A stretch of DNA of 64,000 bases from Sipunculus nudus (Eukaryota > Annelida > Sipuncula > Golfingiida > Sipunculidae), in contig CM049317.1 of the NCBI GenBank assembly GCA_026874595.1, forward strand, positions 68,069,618 to 68,133,617. Reading direction: 5' to 3'. The notes beneath the pieces are model-generated. The model saw only the letters and a program-made list of their open reading frames with translations. It was not told where the DNA came from and made no database searches. Position numbers and translations under genes: made by a program. Positions 12,615 through 23,690 of this stretch are shown piece after piece. The first letter of the stretch is position 1. Every line of letters begins with the position of its first letter.

Positions 12615-13140
12615 CCCCAATTACCAATTTTGAGGAAACAATATGCACTATCTCAAAAGTTATTGTGTGAATAGAAAAATATAAATCTGTTACTTTGACC
12701 TTGATTATCAAGATCTCCAGTATTTAAACTCTACCGAGAACACGGTTTAAACAACTTGTCTCTCTAATTTTAGGGGGAAATATGCAGTACTTCAAAAGTT
12801 AACGTTTACAAAAGAAAATCGTAGTGCCGATAAACCATAATTTAACTTGATTGACCTTGAAGGTAATGGACCAGTTCCTCAGTTTACGACATTGTCCAAA
12901 AGCTTGGTTGAAAAAAAGTTGAACGAATACTTAAAAAGTTATGGTTTTAACAAGAACCTTACATGTATGCGCATTTGACCCGCAATATCAAGGTCCACCA
13001 GTTGAGGAACAAGTCCTCAGTACCTCAAAGGTTATGGGGCTCAAATTATCATAGAATTCTGCATATTTGACCTTGAACAACAAGGTCAAGGTCACCAGTT
13101 TTCGAACTTTTCTGACCTTTTTGTAGAAACAATTTGTGCT
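12615..13140. repeat. Degenerate ~140-bp tandem family, copy cluster 1
   Basis: Three to four diverged units share the block order GAGGAAACAATATGCACT, TCAAAAGTTAT, a central variable part, TTTGACCTTGA, AAGGTC and CACCAGTT. TGACCTTGA-type words are near 12695, 12852 and 13068. The last unit ends with AAGGTCAAGGTCACCAG. The 56-kb cluster has the same blocks in the same order. Confidence 0.65.
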
Positions 13141-15080
13141 TCAAAATCAAGGAAACAATAAAGAGCGCTACAAAAGTTATTGTGTTCAATAACACAATCA
13201 TAAAATAGACGCCAGAGCGGCTCGGTGTAGCAAGGTCTCTGGAAGTGCAGCTGCCGGAACCTTGCTTGTTGAAAGAGGGACCATTTACTTTGCTTGGCGT
13301 CATATTCGTCGGGGTTTCACATTCCCGATGTTCAATAAAAGGTTTAAATCAAGATAACGAAACCAGCGTTGATACACCACCTCATCCGCACGGCTACGTA
13401 GTCATTTGTACAAAGACCGCATTAGTCATAAACTATCTTATAAGGTGAGTTGTCAATTGAACATTGTCCGCTCAACATGCAGGAATTTAAATCTAGGCCA
13501 GAAAAGCACGGATTATTGTACACACATGAGTAATTTTTCAGGGCGGATAAACTGCCATCGTATTCCTGCGACTACTATATAAATAAGGACAAACACATAA
13601 GAGTGCTATCACTTTTATATGAACTCTTATTCTGAGTAAATAGGTATTTGGTGAAATATCGAAGAAAGTAGAAACACAATTAAATCATGCTAATATATAA
13701 ATCAAACCGAAGTAAATTAGGGCCACAGTTTGTTTGTTCATGAAGTAACATGAACACTAATGAGCAAGTTTTACTTTTATAACCACAAAAGGTATAATAT
13801 GACAATGAATGGCTATGCCAGATACGGAAATGAAAAAAAATTCCAGGCCAGTTTGAACAGAAATGAATATGATTGCAGCGGGAGCTGTCTGGCGGAAACT
13901 GGTCAGTGACCGTTCATCTGAAGGGTCGTTTATCCGAACAAAATCCTGTCCAGTTTGGTGTTTTTGGGTAAACGGCGCTTCACCCTATATAAAAATATGC
14001 GAAATAAAGTAGAATCACGTGATCGTCTGTGCGTCGTGGGAATTAACTCGTTTAATATTGAACGAAGATGCTGTAGACTTTTCAGCAGTGCTAAAGTATT
14101 AATGAACAAAACAGAGCATTCTCTTAGGTGTCTGGTAAGTTTTGTATTATAACTATCATATATAAAGTTTATGTCAGGTAATAATCTCAGGAAATTTTAG
14201 AAATTCACAAACTTGTCACTGAGTCGTATACATATGGCATATATGCAGAACAGTTATATTAAGTTTATGGTAGTGTTTAAATATATCTAACTTTATATTA
14301 TTTAATTAGTATGAACAAAATCTGAACCAGCTTCGATACTCTATCATATTTTCTTGAAAATATCAACGTAATATAAATACTAGAATGCATCATTAATGCA
14401 AAAAATGTCAAATTATATATAATTTATACAGTAATACAACATAATTTTTGCAGAATCATGTATACCACATCAAATATTATGTATATACTTGAATTTATAT
14501 ATTTACTCATTGGCAGCAAAGTATTTTTTTAAGTCTGTGACGAGAACAAAATTTTAAATTTAAAAAATATACAAATTCAGAATTACAGCGGCACATTTTC
14601 TTTTCAAAACTGCACAATCAGGGATCAACAACACGTTAAAATACACCCTGTTTTATAGGCTTATAGGTATTTAATTGTTGTGCTGAAACACAATGGTAAC
14701 TTCCAGTTGAGACTGGTTGTTTAAAAATATCAAGCGATAAATAGATTTAAATAGAAGGGTAGGAGAGCTATGACAAGACATTTGAATACGAATATATGTG
14801 GAATCATGAAAGAACCAGTTATCTACATTCACTTTTTGGGCCCGTAATTCCAGGTTCATTTGTGCATAAGTGACGTTACATTTGTGGATGTCCCTTAATG
14901 GCGTTCCTCAATCCGTATCATGAGCCGGATCAACACCAAAATCTAACCTTTTTCCATTGGCCAATTCACATGCAAAATGCGTGGGTAAATTCATGAAGTC
15001 CGGTTTTCATTTGCGTGAGTTATGTTGTGAGCAACCACAAACGCAAACGAACGGGGATGAACGCTTGGATCCGCTTCTGA
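13141..15080. other. Unique AT-rich sequence, no gene seen
   Basis: No repeats or exons were recognised. Short frames at 13049-13448 and 13955-14152 have no motif. Confidence 0.4.
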
Positions 15081-15527
15081 GGGTTTGGGTCAATACAGGG
15101 TGCCAAATACAAATACAAATGGAAATACGATAGCTGGTCACCTCCAAAAAAAAATATAAATACGAGTGACTGAAGATAAATACAAATACAGTTATAAATA
15201 CGCAAATGTATTGGTTATACAGAAAATTTATTAATTTTTAGCACCGTAAATATGTATGTCTCAGGGAGAAGTTAAACACTTGACTTGATGCTGTCTTTTG
15301 GGTTGTTCAAAAGTTAGGTAGTGGGTAAATTTTTTAAATTATGGCAGATATGAATATGTATTTATACATTTGTATTTGTACAGTATTTGATCAAATACAT
15401 CAAATATTGAGATCGGATATAAATACAAATATTATCTTTTTGCACACAAGAAATACAAATACAAATACATACTTTGACTGTATTTTAATACGAATATAAA
15501 TACAAATACGTATTTGACCCCAACCCC
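15081..15527. mobile_element. Non-autonomous TIR element rich in AAATAC words, 447 bp
   Basis: The left end GGGTTTGGGTCAATAC pairs with the inverted right end GGGGTTGGGGTCAAATAC. Subterminal AAATACAAATAC direct words occur on both sides (15105-15200, 15415-15510), with inverted TATTTGTATTTG inside. There is no coding capacity. Confidence 0.6.
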
Positions 15528-16625
15528 GGAAGCAATCATAATGTACCATTTATTACTCGGTTAAAGACAAGCAGGCCTCATCAATGTGTCACCTGTCATG
15601 ACTTGAAAGACCTGTATAGTATTTGCTATTAAAGCCACTATTAAAATATAGTAAATGTAATTTATCATCTTTCATCCTGCTTTAATTTGATGATATGGGC
15701 GTAGTTAAAACAAGCGTCAATTAGTTTTATACTTTGCCGATGCACGTCCGGCTTGCTGCCAAACTCTCTCTAGATAGATCCTCACCTGGACGCTGTCCTG
15801 CGCGTAGCCGCCGACGGCGACGTAACAGGTTTCAGATTTCTGTTGAGTCGCCGGCCCACCAAAGGGCTAACTGGGGTTATAGCACTGTACAATCTGTTAC
15901 TCTTTGAAAGGATATTGAATAAAAATATTTCCTATGGTTCTAACATACCAATGCTCACATTATATTGTATGTCGAGCGGCCTGTAATACGAAATAACCAT
16001 TCTGGAAAGCATGAAGCACCTGTCACATCAACAAATGATTTAACTGGTGGCAGTCCTGTATAGATCATTTAATTAGGCTTGTCTAGTATTATGTTCGTAT
16101 TTTCACTTCTTTGGCGCACAAAAGTGCTGAGAAAAGAACAGTAATGTTTTTTCAGTAGTCAACTATACAATACACATAGATGTAATGAACAGTAATCAAT
16201 GGATATATCATATATGTTAAATCTCACAGTTGTGTATGGAGTGTTATAATCACAGTTAACTGCGGGGGCAATCTATGGACTCTATATTGCGTCAATCCCT
16301 AAAAACACAACTGAGGAGTCCATTTTTATGGGCTACCCTCGAATTACTTTCGTGTCACAGTGTGTATAATTTAACAGACACAGAATGTTAAATGGTAAAT
16401 ATAATCATTGGAAGGTTGTATGATAGAAGTATGATAGTTGTATATTTCTTGTTTATTTAAAGATAATCACGTATTTGTAATTATAATTATTTATTTCTAG
16501 GTAACAAGATAAAAACCGTGAACGTAATCATATTTTAGTCATATTTTGCCACAGACTGCTAATGTGGTATTGAATGTATTGGGGATCTGTATAACTGAAC
16601 AAGAACTTTCTTGCACATGAAATTT

Positions 16626-16670
<45 letters not shown>

Positions 16671-17099
16671 CCAGAGATGAAGAAATACATTTCCCGTTCC
16701 TATGCTCAGTTAGTGAAACTGATTATAGCAACAGGACAAAACCCACAGGCAAGTTGGAGTGGGACCCACAATAAGCCCGGGACTAATTTATTTCTAACGC
16801 CGGACTATTCTTGATAAAACGGTCGCTGAACAAGTGAGGGCAAAATGAATTCGGCTACAAAGCAGTCACATTTATCTTTTGTGAAGTTCAGATTTGGGAA
16901 AGCGAATATATTTTTTGCCGTGTGCTTCCCTACTGTTCTTGTTCACTAGGCGTACTACGTTCACAAAAGAACTTTTATGCGTGCCTGCGTTCCGCAAGAT
17001 GTCATCCGAGCCTCGTGATTTCTGTCAGGTGAATGAGGTAGTATTTTTACACAGCCATCGCAGGAACAAACAGCTCACACTTTCACTGAAATGACGGTG
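15528..17099. other. Unique sequence, no gene seen
   Basis: Only the GA tract at 16630 stands out. A CpG patch at 15785-15850 (CCGCCGACGGCGACG) is short and unassigned. Confidence 0.4.
16630..16666. repeat. (GA)n microsatellite
   Basis: About 18 uninterrupted AG/GA dinucleotides. Confidence 0.95.
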
Positions 17100-17500
17100 T
17101 CCGGAGAGACGGATGCCACTCACGTGTTAGTTAAGCGACTCAGCACAAAGTCCAGAGCTTCACGAGTTACCACCGCACAGCGCCCATGCATACGGTGGCG
17201 TACAGTCACAGGGCCGTTCTGCGTGGCGATTGGCCGGTGGTGGCAGCCCGCAAGTTCGCGCTAACCTATTCATGACAAGCGCTGTTCGTTGATTCATGTC
17301 TGCTTTCATTCACAAGTGCTCACCGACCAGGCAGATTTATCATGCGCCCATTCAATACGTGACACCCTGCCTGCTCTTCAATGACCTATGCAAATTAATC
17401 TAACTACGTTCTGCGCATGCGTCGTGAACTGAATAGCATTTGCTCAATGAACGGGGCCACTCCTAAGTGTATCCAAGCCGACTCAGCTTAGCAATGAGCG
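17100..17500. promoter_or_regulatory. CpG-containing unique block with octamer and NRF1-like sites
   Basis: ATGCAAATTAAT at 17388-17399 joins a perfect POU octamer to a homeodomain TAAT. TGCGCATGCGTC at 17412-17423 is an NRF1-like palindrome. GATTGGCCGG near 17228 holds an inverted CCAAT. No repeat structure is visible. It may be an enhancer or promoter. Confidence 0.3.
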
Positions 17501-18251
17501 TGCCCACAACTAGATACACGATATGGTCCTCCGCTCCATTCATATATATCTTGCCACGCTGACAACTGCCATGCTGGCAATAAACAGTAAACATAACGGG
17601 AACCATCTGGCGCCAAAACTGACCACAGTCCCAACATGAAACAACCGTACCACCAGAAGACCAACTAATATATTGTGTAAATAAACTGAAGCACCATTGA
17701 ACTCGATTGGGAAAATATTAATAGCCACGTAAACCGCACAGCACTTGGAGAGACCTAATCTTAGATACCGTGACTGTTAACTGGCAAAGTTTCCAAACGT
17801 GTCCCGTGTCAACTACTGGTGAATTAGTTGTACATGATTAATTTATATTTATGTTCCGTTCACAACTTGTTGAACCCCAATACACACTGAACGAAGCGTG
17901 CCGCTCAGCACACCTCAAGCACATCTCAGCACGACGGTCAGATAACTACATTTATTAATACAGGGCAAAGGTGAAACATTATGTACAGTAATAGTAATAT
18001 ATACATAACATACACTATTGAGTATTGCTTTGGGGCCAAGGTAGCTGTAAACACGAGACTTCCAAAATAATTACACCGGCTGGGTAATGGTCTTGAGTGC
18101 TTGATGCCCTGTTAGCTAAACACGGGCGATTCAATTTTCAGTTATTGGCCTATTTCCAATCTAATTCAAATTAATTTGTATACTTTAAATTTTACAAGAA
18201 CAAAGATGATAGTTATTATTTGTTTGTCTTCAGTTTGGACAAGAAGCTGAT

Positions 18252-18351
<100 letters not shown>

Positions 18352-18549
18352 AAAATCATGTTATATCTGGGTATATATTGGATATTGACGTAACTTTTTC
18401 CAGTATTCAGCAAAACGAACACCCTAACCGTTCGAGACACCATAAGTGCGGTATCCTGTTTATGCCTATAGTGCTTAAGATATTGGCTCAGGTAAAACTA
18501 TATAGTAAGCACGGTTTAAACTTCCCGTTCCGTAGAGCAAACATTACCG

Positions 18550-18575
18550 TTTTTTTTGGGGGGGGGGGGGGGGGG
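18550..18575. repeat. T8-G18 homopolymer junction
   Basis: A T run changes directly into an uninterrupted G run. Confidence 0.9.
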
Positions 18576-18588
18576 ATTAATAGATTTA

Positions 18589-18629
18589 CGGTGTGAATTT
18601 ACACCGGATGCCAATAAACACGCATCCGG
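18589..18629. other. Two overlapping perfect stem-loops
   Basis: CGGTGT (18589-18594) pairs with ACACCG (18601-18606), loop GAATTT. CCGGATGC (18604-18611) pairs with GCATCCGG (18622-18629), loop CAATAAACAC. The stems share CCG and exclude each other. They lie just after a T8-G18 tract. Confidence 0.6.
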
Positions 18630-19855
18630 TTGCAGGAGAGGTGAACAAAGTGTATGAACAGGTCACACGTTTGAAGCAATCGTCCTAGAGCTTCACCCTA
18701 AGGGAGATATCTGGAAACCCTAGGAGCTATTGTTTAAAATCAAAATCAGTTAAGGTCAACGTCACTGAAACCCACAACATTTTCCCCACGAAACTTCGTA
18801 CAAAATTGTCAAATCGGTCAATAGTCATCAGCTGGAACGGTCACTGTAAACCTTCATTGGCAAGTTTTCGATCTCAAGTGCATGCGTGATCTAGTTTTAT
18901 GTCTCAGCTTCCTTTTTTTAAATATACAAAATGATTAAAAAAAATTAACCGATGGAAATTTTACATGGACAGAGTTCATATTGGGATACGACCTGAACCT
19001 ATGCAGAAATATTTTGGTCTTTGTTTCAAACGTCATTCCTCATGCACGGGATAGTTTCCTTATCGAACTCATGGGCAGTCTCTTTACTTTTCCCCATCGT
19101 CCTTCTGTATAATGTGTGGGCGCCTCAATTAATACGAGGCTGAAATTTCGGGATTTTTTCGTTTTAAATGTTTTGCGAGGGTTTCATTTTCGCGATTGCA
19201 TCAGAATCTATGAAATCGAAGTACAATAATATTTACATTGATTATAAAATTAAAATAAATCCCACAATATCTCACTCATTACCGTTATAGTCACTAGTAT
19301 AACCAAATCGATGTTTTGACAATTATAATTACGTGTTTGCATTAGAAGGTTGCGATACCATCCACAGATTATGTTGTTGATTTACAAACCATGTTTTCAG
19401 AGGTTTGAAAACTAATTCATTTGTGCAGAACCTGCAGATGCATCATATCCTCTTGCTCATCCTCGATAAAAGGACAGCTTATTCCGGACGGTTTCATTCA
19501 TTCGAGATTATATCCCATTCGCGAATATCTCGAAAATAAAATCCTAGCGGACTAAAAGGCAACCACAGTATACACTAAGTTTAAGTTCATCAACATAGTT
19601 GAAGGAGCACCTACGAAAGGGGTCCATAAAAACTCTCAAACAGAACGCAGTTTTCTGTTACATCAAAATACTGGTATAAGTATACTCCCAGGGCTCGAAA
19701 TTCGTAGCTGACCATCGATATTTGGAGGCAGATTTAAGTGGGGGAGGTCAAGAAGAAATTGGTTATACCCCTGTAGGCCGGTAATTATTTTTACTGGGTC
19801 TGCTCCACAACGCCTTTCTGCAGGCTCGTTTCACATCGCCTTTTCGCGCTAGCAC

Positions 19856-19857
<2 letters not shown>

Positions 19858-19914
<57 letters not shown>
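19858..19914. repeat. (TA)n microsatellite
   Basis: About 28 TA dinucleotides. Confidence 0.95.
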
Positions 19915-19918
<4 letters not shown>

Positions 19919-22196
19919 TCATGACAGAAGAAAAATCGCGACATCCACTTCTTTCAAACATATATTACTAAAAACAGATGTCTTGAATAAAAAGAAACTT
20001 GGCTCAGTTAAGTCCGTTAAGGTCCAGTATATATCATACCTTGCCGGATCCCCCAGTCCGTTCGAAACTGTTGCCCTGTACAGTAATCGAGAACGCCCAG
20101 TGACAACCGAGTTCGAAAAGTTGAGGGTCATGGTCCTATTGGCGACGATTAGGGGCGTGAGTTCGTAAGGCCCTTCAATGAGCAGAGTATATAATTTAAA
20201 AATGCAAACTGTCACCCCGGTATTTTTACGCATTCTACCAACACGCAGTTACTGAAACTTGGATCATTTAAGCATGACCCTGTCCTTGTCATTTCCTTGT
20301 GGTCACGTGCCGGCCGACCGTCCCCTCCTGTCGTCTGCCACCGTGAAACTTCGCGCATGACAAGTATTGTTATTAAGCGTTGTGGGCTGAACTATTAACC
20401 ACACCCATACGCTCACCGTAGTCTTTATGGTGAAATAAGGAACCCATTGATGCTCGATTACAGAATTATATGACTGTCCGAATAATGAATGGCCAGCGGG
20501 ATTTGACACTACTGAGGCAACTACAAATTCAAGGTCAAAAGCTGAAGAGTGTCAGACGTTGTGGCGGTTTGCGATAACCATGCATATATATGCAGGACGG
20601 ACTTCAAAGCATTTTACAACATTATTTAAAATATGTTTACGGCACTATTGAAAATATTCGGCAATATATTATGCAACTGAATTTAGGGGTGGCTTTTGGA
20701 TGGTTTACGACACTACCGAGGACGGGCTACGACAGTGTTTTGACCACTGATATTAGAGAAGCTTTATAAATGGCGCACGATAATGTTTATCACTTTTGGC
20801 GTTACCGTTGTCACAATACAAGACATGCAGCATTCCGCTACAAGTAGAGTACTTTAGAATCGAGGTGGCGCAACAGCCTGGATTATATAGATGAACTGAT
20901 GCGTCTGAGAAAGCTCCATTCCCTATATACATAACTCTCGTATGCAAAAGTATTGGGGAACTACGGCGAGAGACCCCAAATCGTTTTCATTATTATGACG
21001 TGAATTTTTTTATTATTATTTGGTCCACCATTATTTTAGCTCAGTAGGTTTTGTGACGGGTGTTTTTAACATGCTTACCTACCAGACGAATAACCCTTTA
21101 ATAATATACGACTTCTCTCATTAACCACTGGATGGACACCAGTGTAGGGTTTGCAACTATTTACGACCCTATTTACAGACTTGAAAAACGACACTAATAC
21201 AGAAGACGATTTGGACAATGTCCCGACTATACCGAAAAAGGAAACAATTAGCAACTAAAGGTTTCAAAAGACAATTTAAGATAATCTTTACTCTATTGAC
21301 ATCAGACATGACTAAACAAATGGTCCACGGGACAAGTAATGGGGGGGGGGGGGACTGTTACAATGTCAGAGATTTTGGATACCCCCTGAACGATTGATAT
21401 AAGAGCCACTGAAGTGATGGCGTTATTAAGGCATAATTTAATATTATCGATTATAATCTTATTCCAAGTTTCATGACGCTTTACACGGCAGTGTCTATAT
21501 TTGCACCGATATATGTCGGACATCGAGTCTTTCTGACAGGGCGCATGCACCCACTGGTTTAGGCAGTTCCTTAGGACGCAGTCCGGTATTACGCTTGCAT
21601 CCTACAGGGAACGGGTATCACGTCTGTGTATGTCATACCGTTTGTGAATCATATACGTATAACGGGGCTATATCAAATTAAATATGACCAACAGGGCTAC
21701 GTCTTATCGGACAGCATCCTACCAAGATTAAACCCTGGTCAATGTTAGGTTCCGGAAAACTCAACCCAGGTTGGTCACGTGTCATGTAGCAGTAAACAGG
21801 AAATACTGAAAACGCTATAAAATAAACGTACATTATGGAAAGGCACTCTTGACTTAAAATAGCCAGTTATAAAATTAATAAACACCTATTCCTTTCTCTG
21901 GCGTTTAATCTGCCAACCACTGAATGCACGGAGCCTTTTCCAGTGCATTTACTTCATATAATACCAGTTAACATATTACACGTAATTGTACGCCATAAAT
22001 CATGAAGCGGCATTAATAATGATAATTGTGAGGAACTGAAATACAATTACGGCTATATGCACCGTGAATAATGTCCCTCATAATTCCAAAAATATTATAT
22101 AATTTATTAAAAATATATAATAAGTATATATTCATTTTAATTTATTCGAAGAAACACACGTATACAACAAGTTCATGCATTTTGCAAAGATTTTAG
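19915..22196. other. Unique sequence, no gene seen
   Basis: Only the poly-G run at 21341 and a weak inverted pair AAACCCTGG/CCAGGTT near 21730-21770. Opposed frames at 19914-20233 on both strands have no motif. Confidence 0.4.
21341..21353. repeat. Poly-G tract
   Basis: About 13 G in a row. Confidence 0.9.
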
Positions 22197-22350
22197 AATA
22201 CATTTCATTTGATAATACATTACATTTGATAAAATATTACATTTGATAATATACCAAATTTTATAACACATTACAATTTATAATACATTATATTTTATAA
22301 TACATTTCATTTTATAATACATTATATTTTATAATACATTAAATTTTTAT
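22197..22350. repeat. 17-bp AT-rich minisatellite, about 8-9 copies
   Basis: ATAATACATTATATTTT-like units recur every 17 bp in the right half (starts at 22280, 22297, 22314, 22331). The left half contains diverged forms with TTTGATAATACATTACA. Confidence 0.9.
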
Positions 22351-23149
22351 AAAGGAAATATTGTGACACACAGGGAGCGCCGAAGTTACAGGTAACTCTC
22401 GTGATGGAAATTTTATTAATTCGAAGTCACACGAAAGCTGGTGGCATTAATTGTTGGCACTTGTTGACATGCCTAACTTTCCCAGGTCGTGGATCTGAAT
22501 GATTTATGGTATTTGCAGGTAATTAACTGCAAGGTCGGGTGTGCTTTAGACCACTTATCAAGTACAATATCACAGTTACGTGGTGCCGTCCCTACGTGCC
22601 AGTTTTTTTTTACTCATGTACCCTATCTATTTTTAATGACACTTGCCATGCCTATACCCGGGGCCCTGGTTGACCCCAAGGTCAAGCTTATCGACCTTGA
22701 CCCAGTAAAACTCTCTTGCTATCTGATTCGCCTCGTCTCTCTATTTGTTGTACAAACACAATCACTTATGCGTCCTACGTGCCAACTAATTCATCATTTT
22801 ATAATTAAACCAATAAATGTATTCGAACTAATGAGTGAACTTTAGCACAAATTCATTAGTTAAGTGTCGATATCGAATCATCCTTATTTTGCATAGCTGC
22901 AGGAACGCCACATTAAAACACGTTTTTTTTTTTTGGGGGGGGGGGGGGGGGGACGCATCAAAGACGCCATCAGGATGTACGCCGGATTAGGTCTTGATAT
23001 GTGTCTCTCTGTGAGTTTGTCCCACTGTCTGTCAGTCACTCTTGTAAAACCATATAGCTCGGCCTCGCCAGGTCTCCCTGTCAATTTCTCGCTTACTTTG
23101 CCCTCTATGGACTCTCTTCGTATATCCGTCCCTCTAACATTCGTGTCAA
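22351..23149. other. Unique sequence up to the SINE, no gene seen
   Basis: A 118-codon plus frame (22489-22845) has no family motif and contains CCCCAAGGTCAAGC/CGACCTTGACCC, an imperfect inverted GGTCAAG pair. The stretch from 22980 to 23145 is C/T-rich. Confidence 0.4.
22923..22952. repeat. T12-G18 homopolymer junction
   Basis: A T run changes directly into a G run, as at 18550-18575. Confidence 0.9.
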
Positions 23150-23510
23150 GCTTCTTTGGCTCACGAGTAGAGCACAGGACTCAAAGACAGTGAGTTCGAA
23201 TCAAAGGCGAGACGGTGAGTTCACTGCAGGCTTAATGATAAGGCCGTGCAAACCGCCGTGTTTCACTCACAAACGATTGCGCCTTTCAGGGGTTCCTCAG
23301 TGGTATGACCCAGCAATGGAGTCGATTACTCACCCAGGCCCGCTTGTGCAGTAGTCACCGAGCCTGGTTAACACCAGGACATAAAATGAAAGGAATGAGG
23401 ATACTGCCCTGTCATGAAGTCCAAAACCGGAATGGAATTCTGCAGATGTAAACTTAGCTAGCATTAAAAATGGAGGCGGTTATCTAAAAAAAAATTAAAA
23501 TAAAAAAAAT
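23150..23510 (+). mobile_element. tRNA-derived SINE, about 360 bp
   Basis: An A box TGGCTCACGAG at 23157-23167 and a B-box-like AGTTCGAATCA at 23193-23203 have tRNA-like spacing. About 270 bp of unique body follow, ending in an A-rich tail at 23486-23510. There is no acceptor stem or closed cloverleaf, so it is not a functional tRNA. SINEs are copied by LINE reverse transcriptase; no partner LINE is visible here. The family is not identified. Confidence 0.75.
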
Positions 23511-23610
23511 AGTATCGTCGTTTCTGTTGTTCTCTGTTCAACATTATTATTCTCTTTAAATATTCATCATTAGATCAGCCTCTTTATGTATCGATGCATA
23601 CATGTGCACA

Positions 23611-23612
<2 letters not shown>

Positions 23613-23688
<76 letters not shown>
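23613..23688. repeat. (TA)n microsatellite, longest in the window
   Basis: About 38 uninterrupted AT dinucleotides. Confidence 0.95.

Positions 23689-23689
<1 letters not shown>

Positions 23690-23690
<1 letters not shown>

Noticed and set aside
22489-22845. 118-codon open frame as a gene
   Set aside because: There is no family motif, and it includes a GGTCAAG-type repeat word.
23150-23230. Functional tRNA gene
   Set aside because: The A and B boxes are present, but no acceptor stem or cloverleaf closes and the sequence continues into a SINE body with an A-rich tail.
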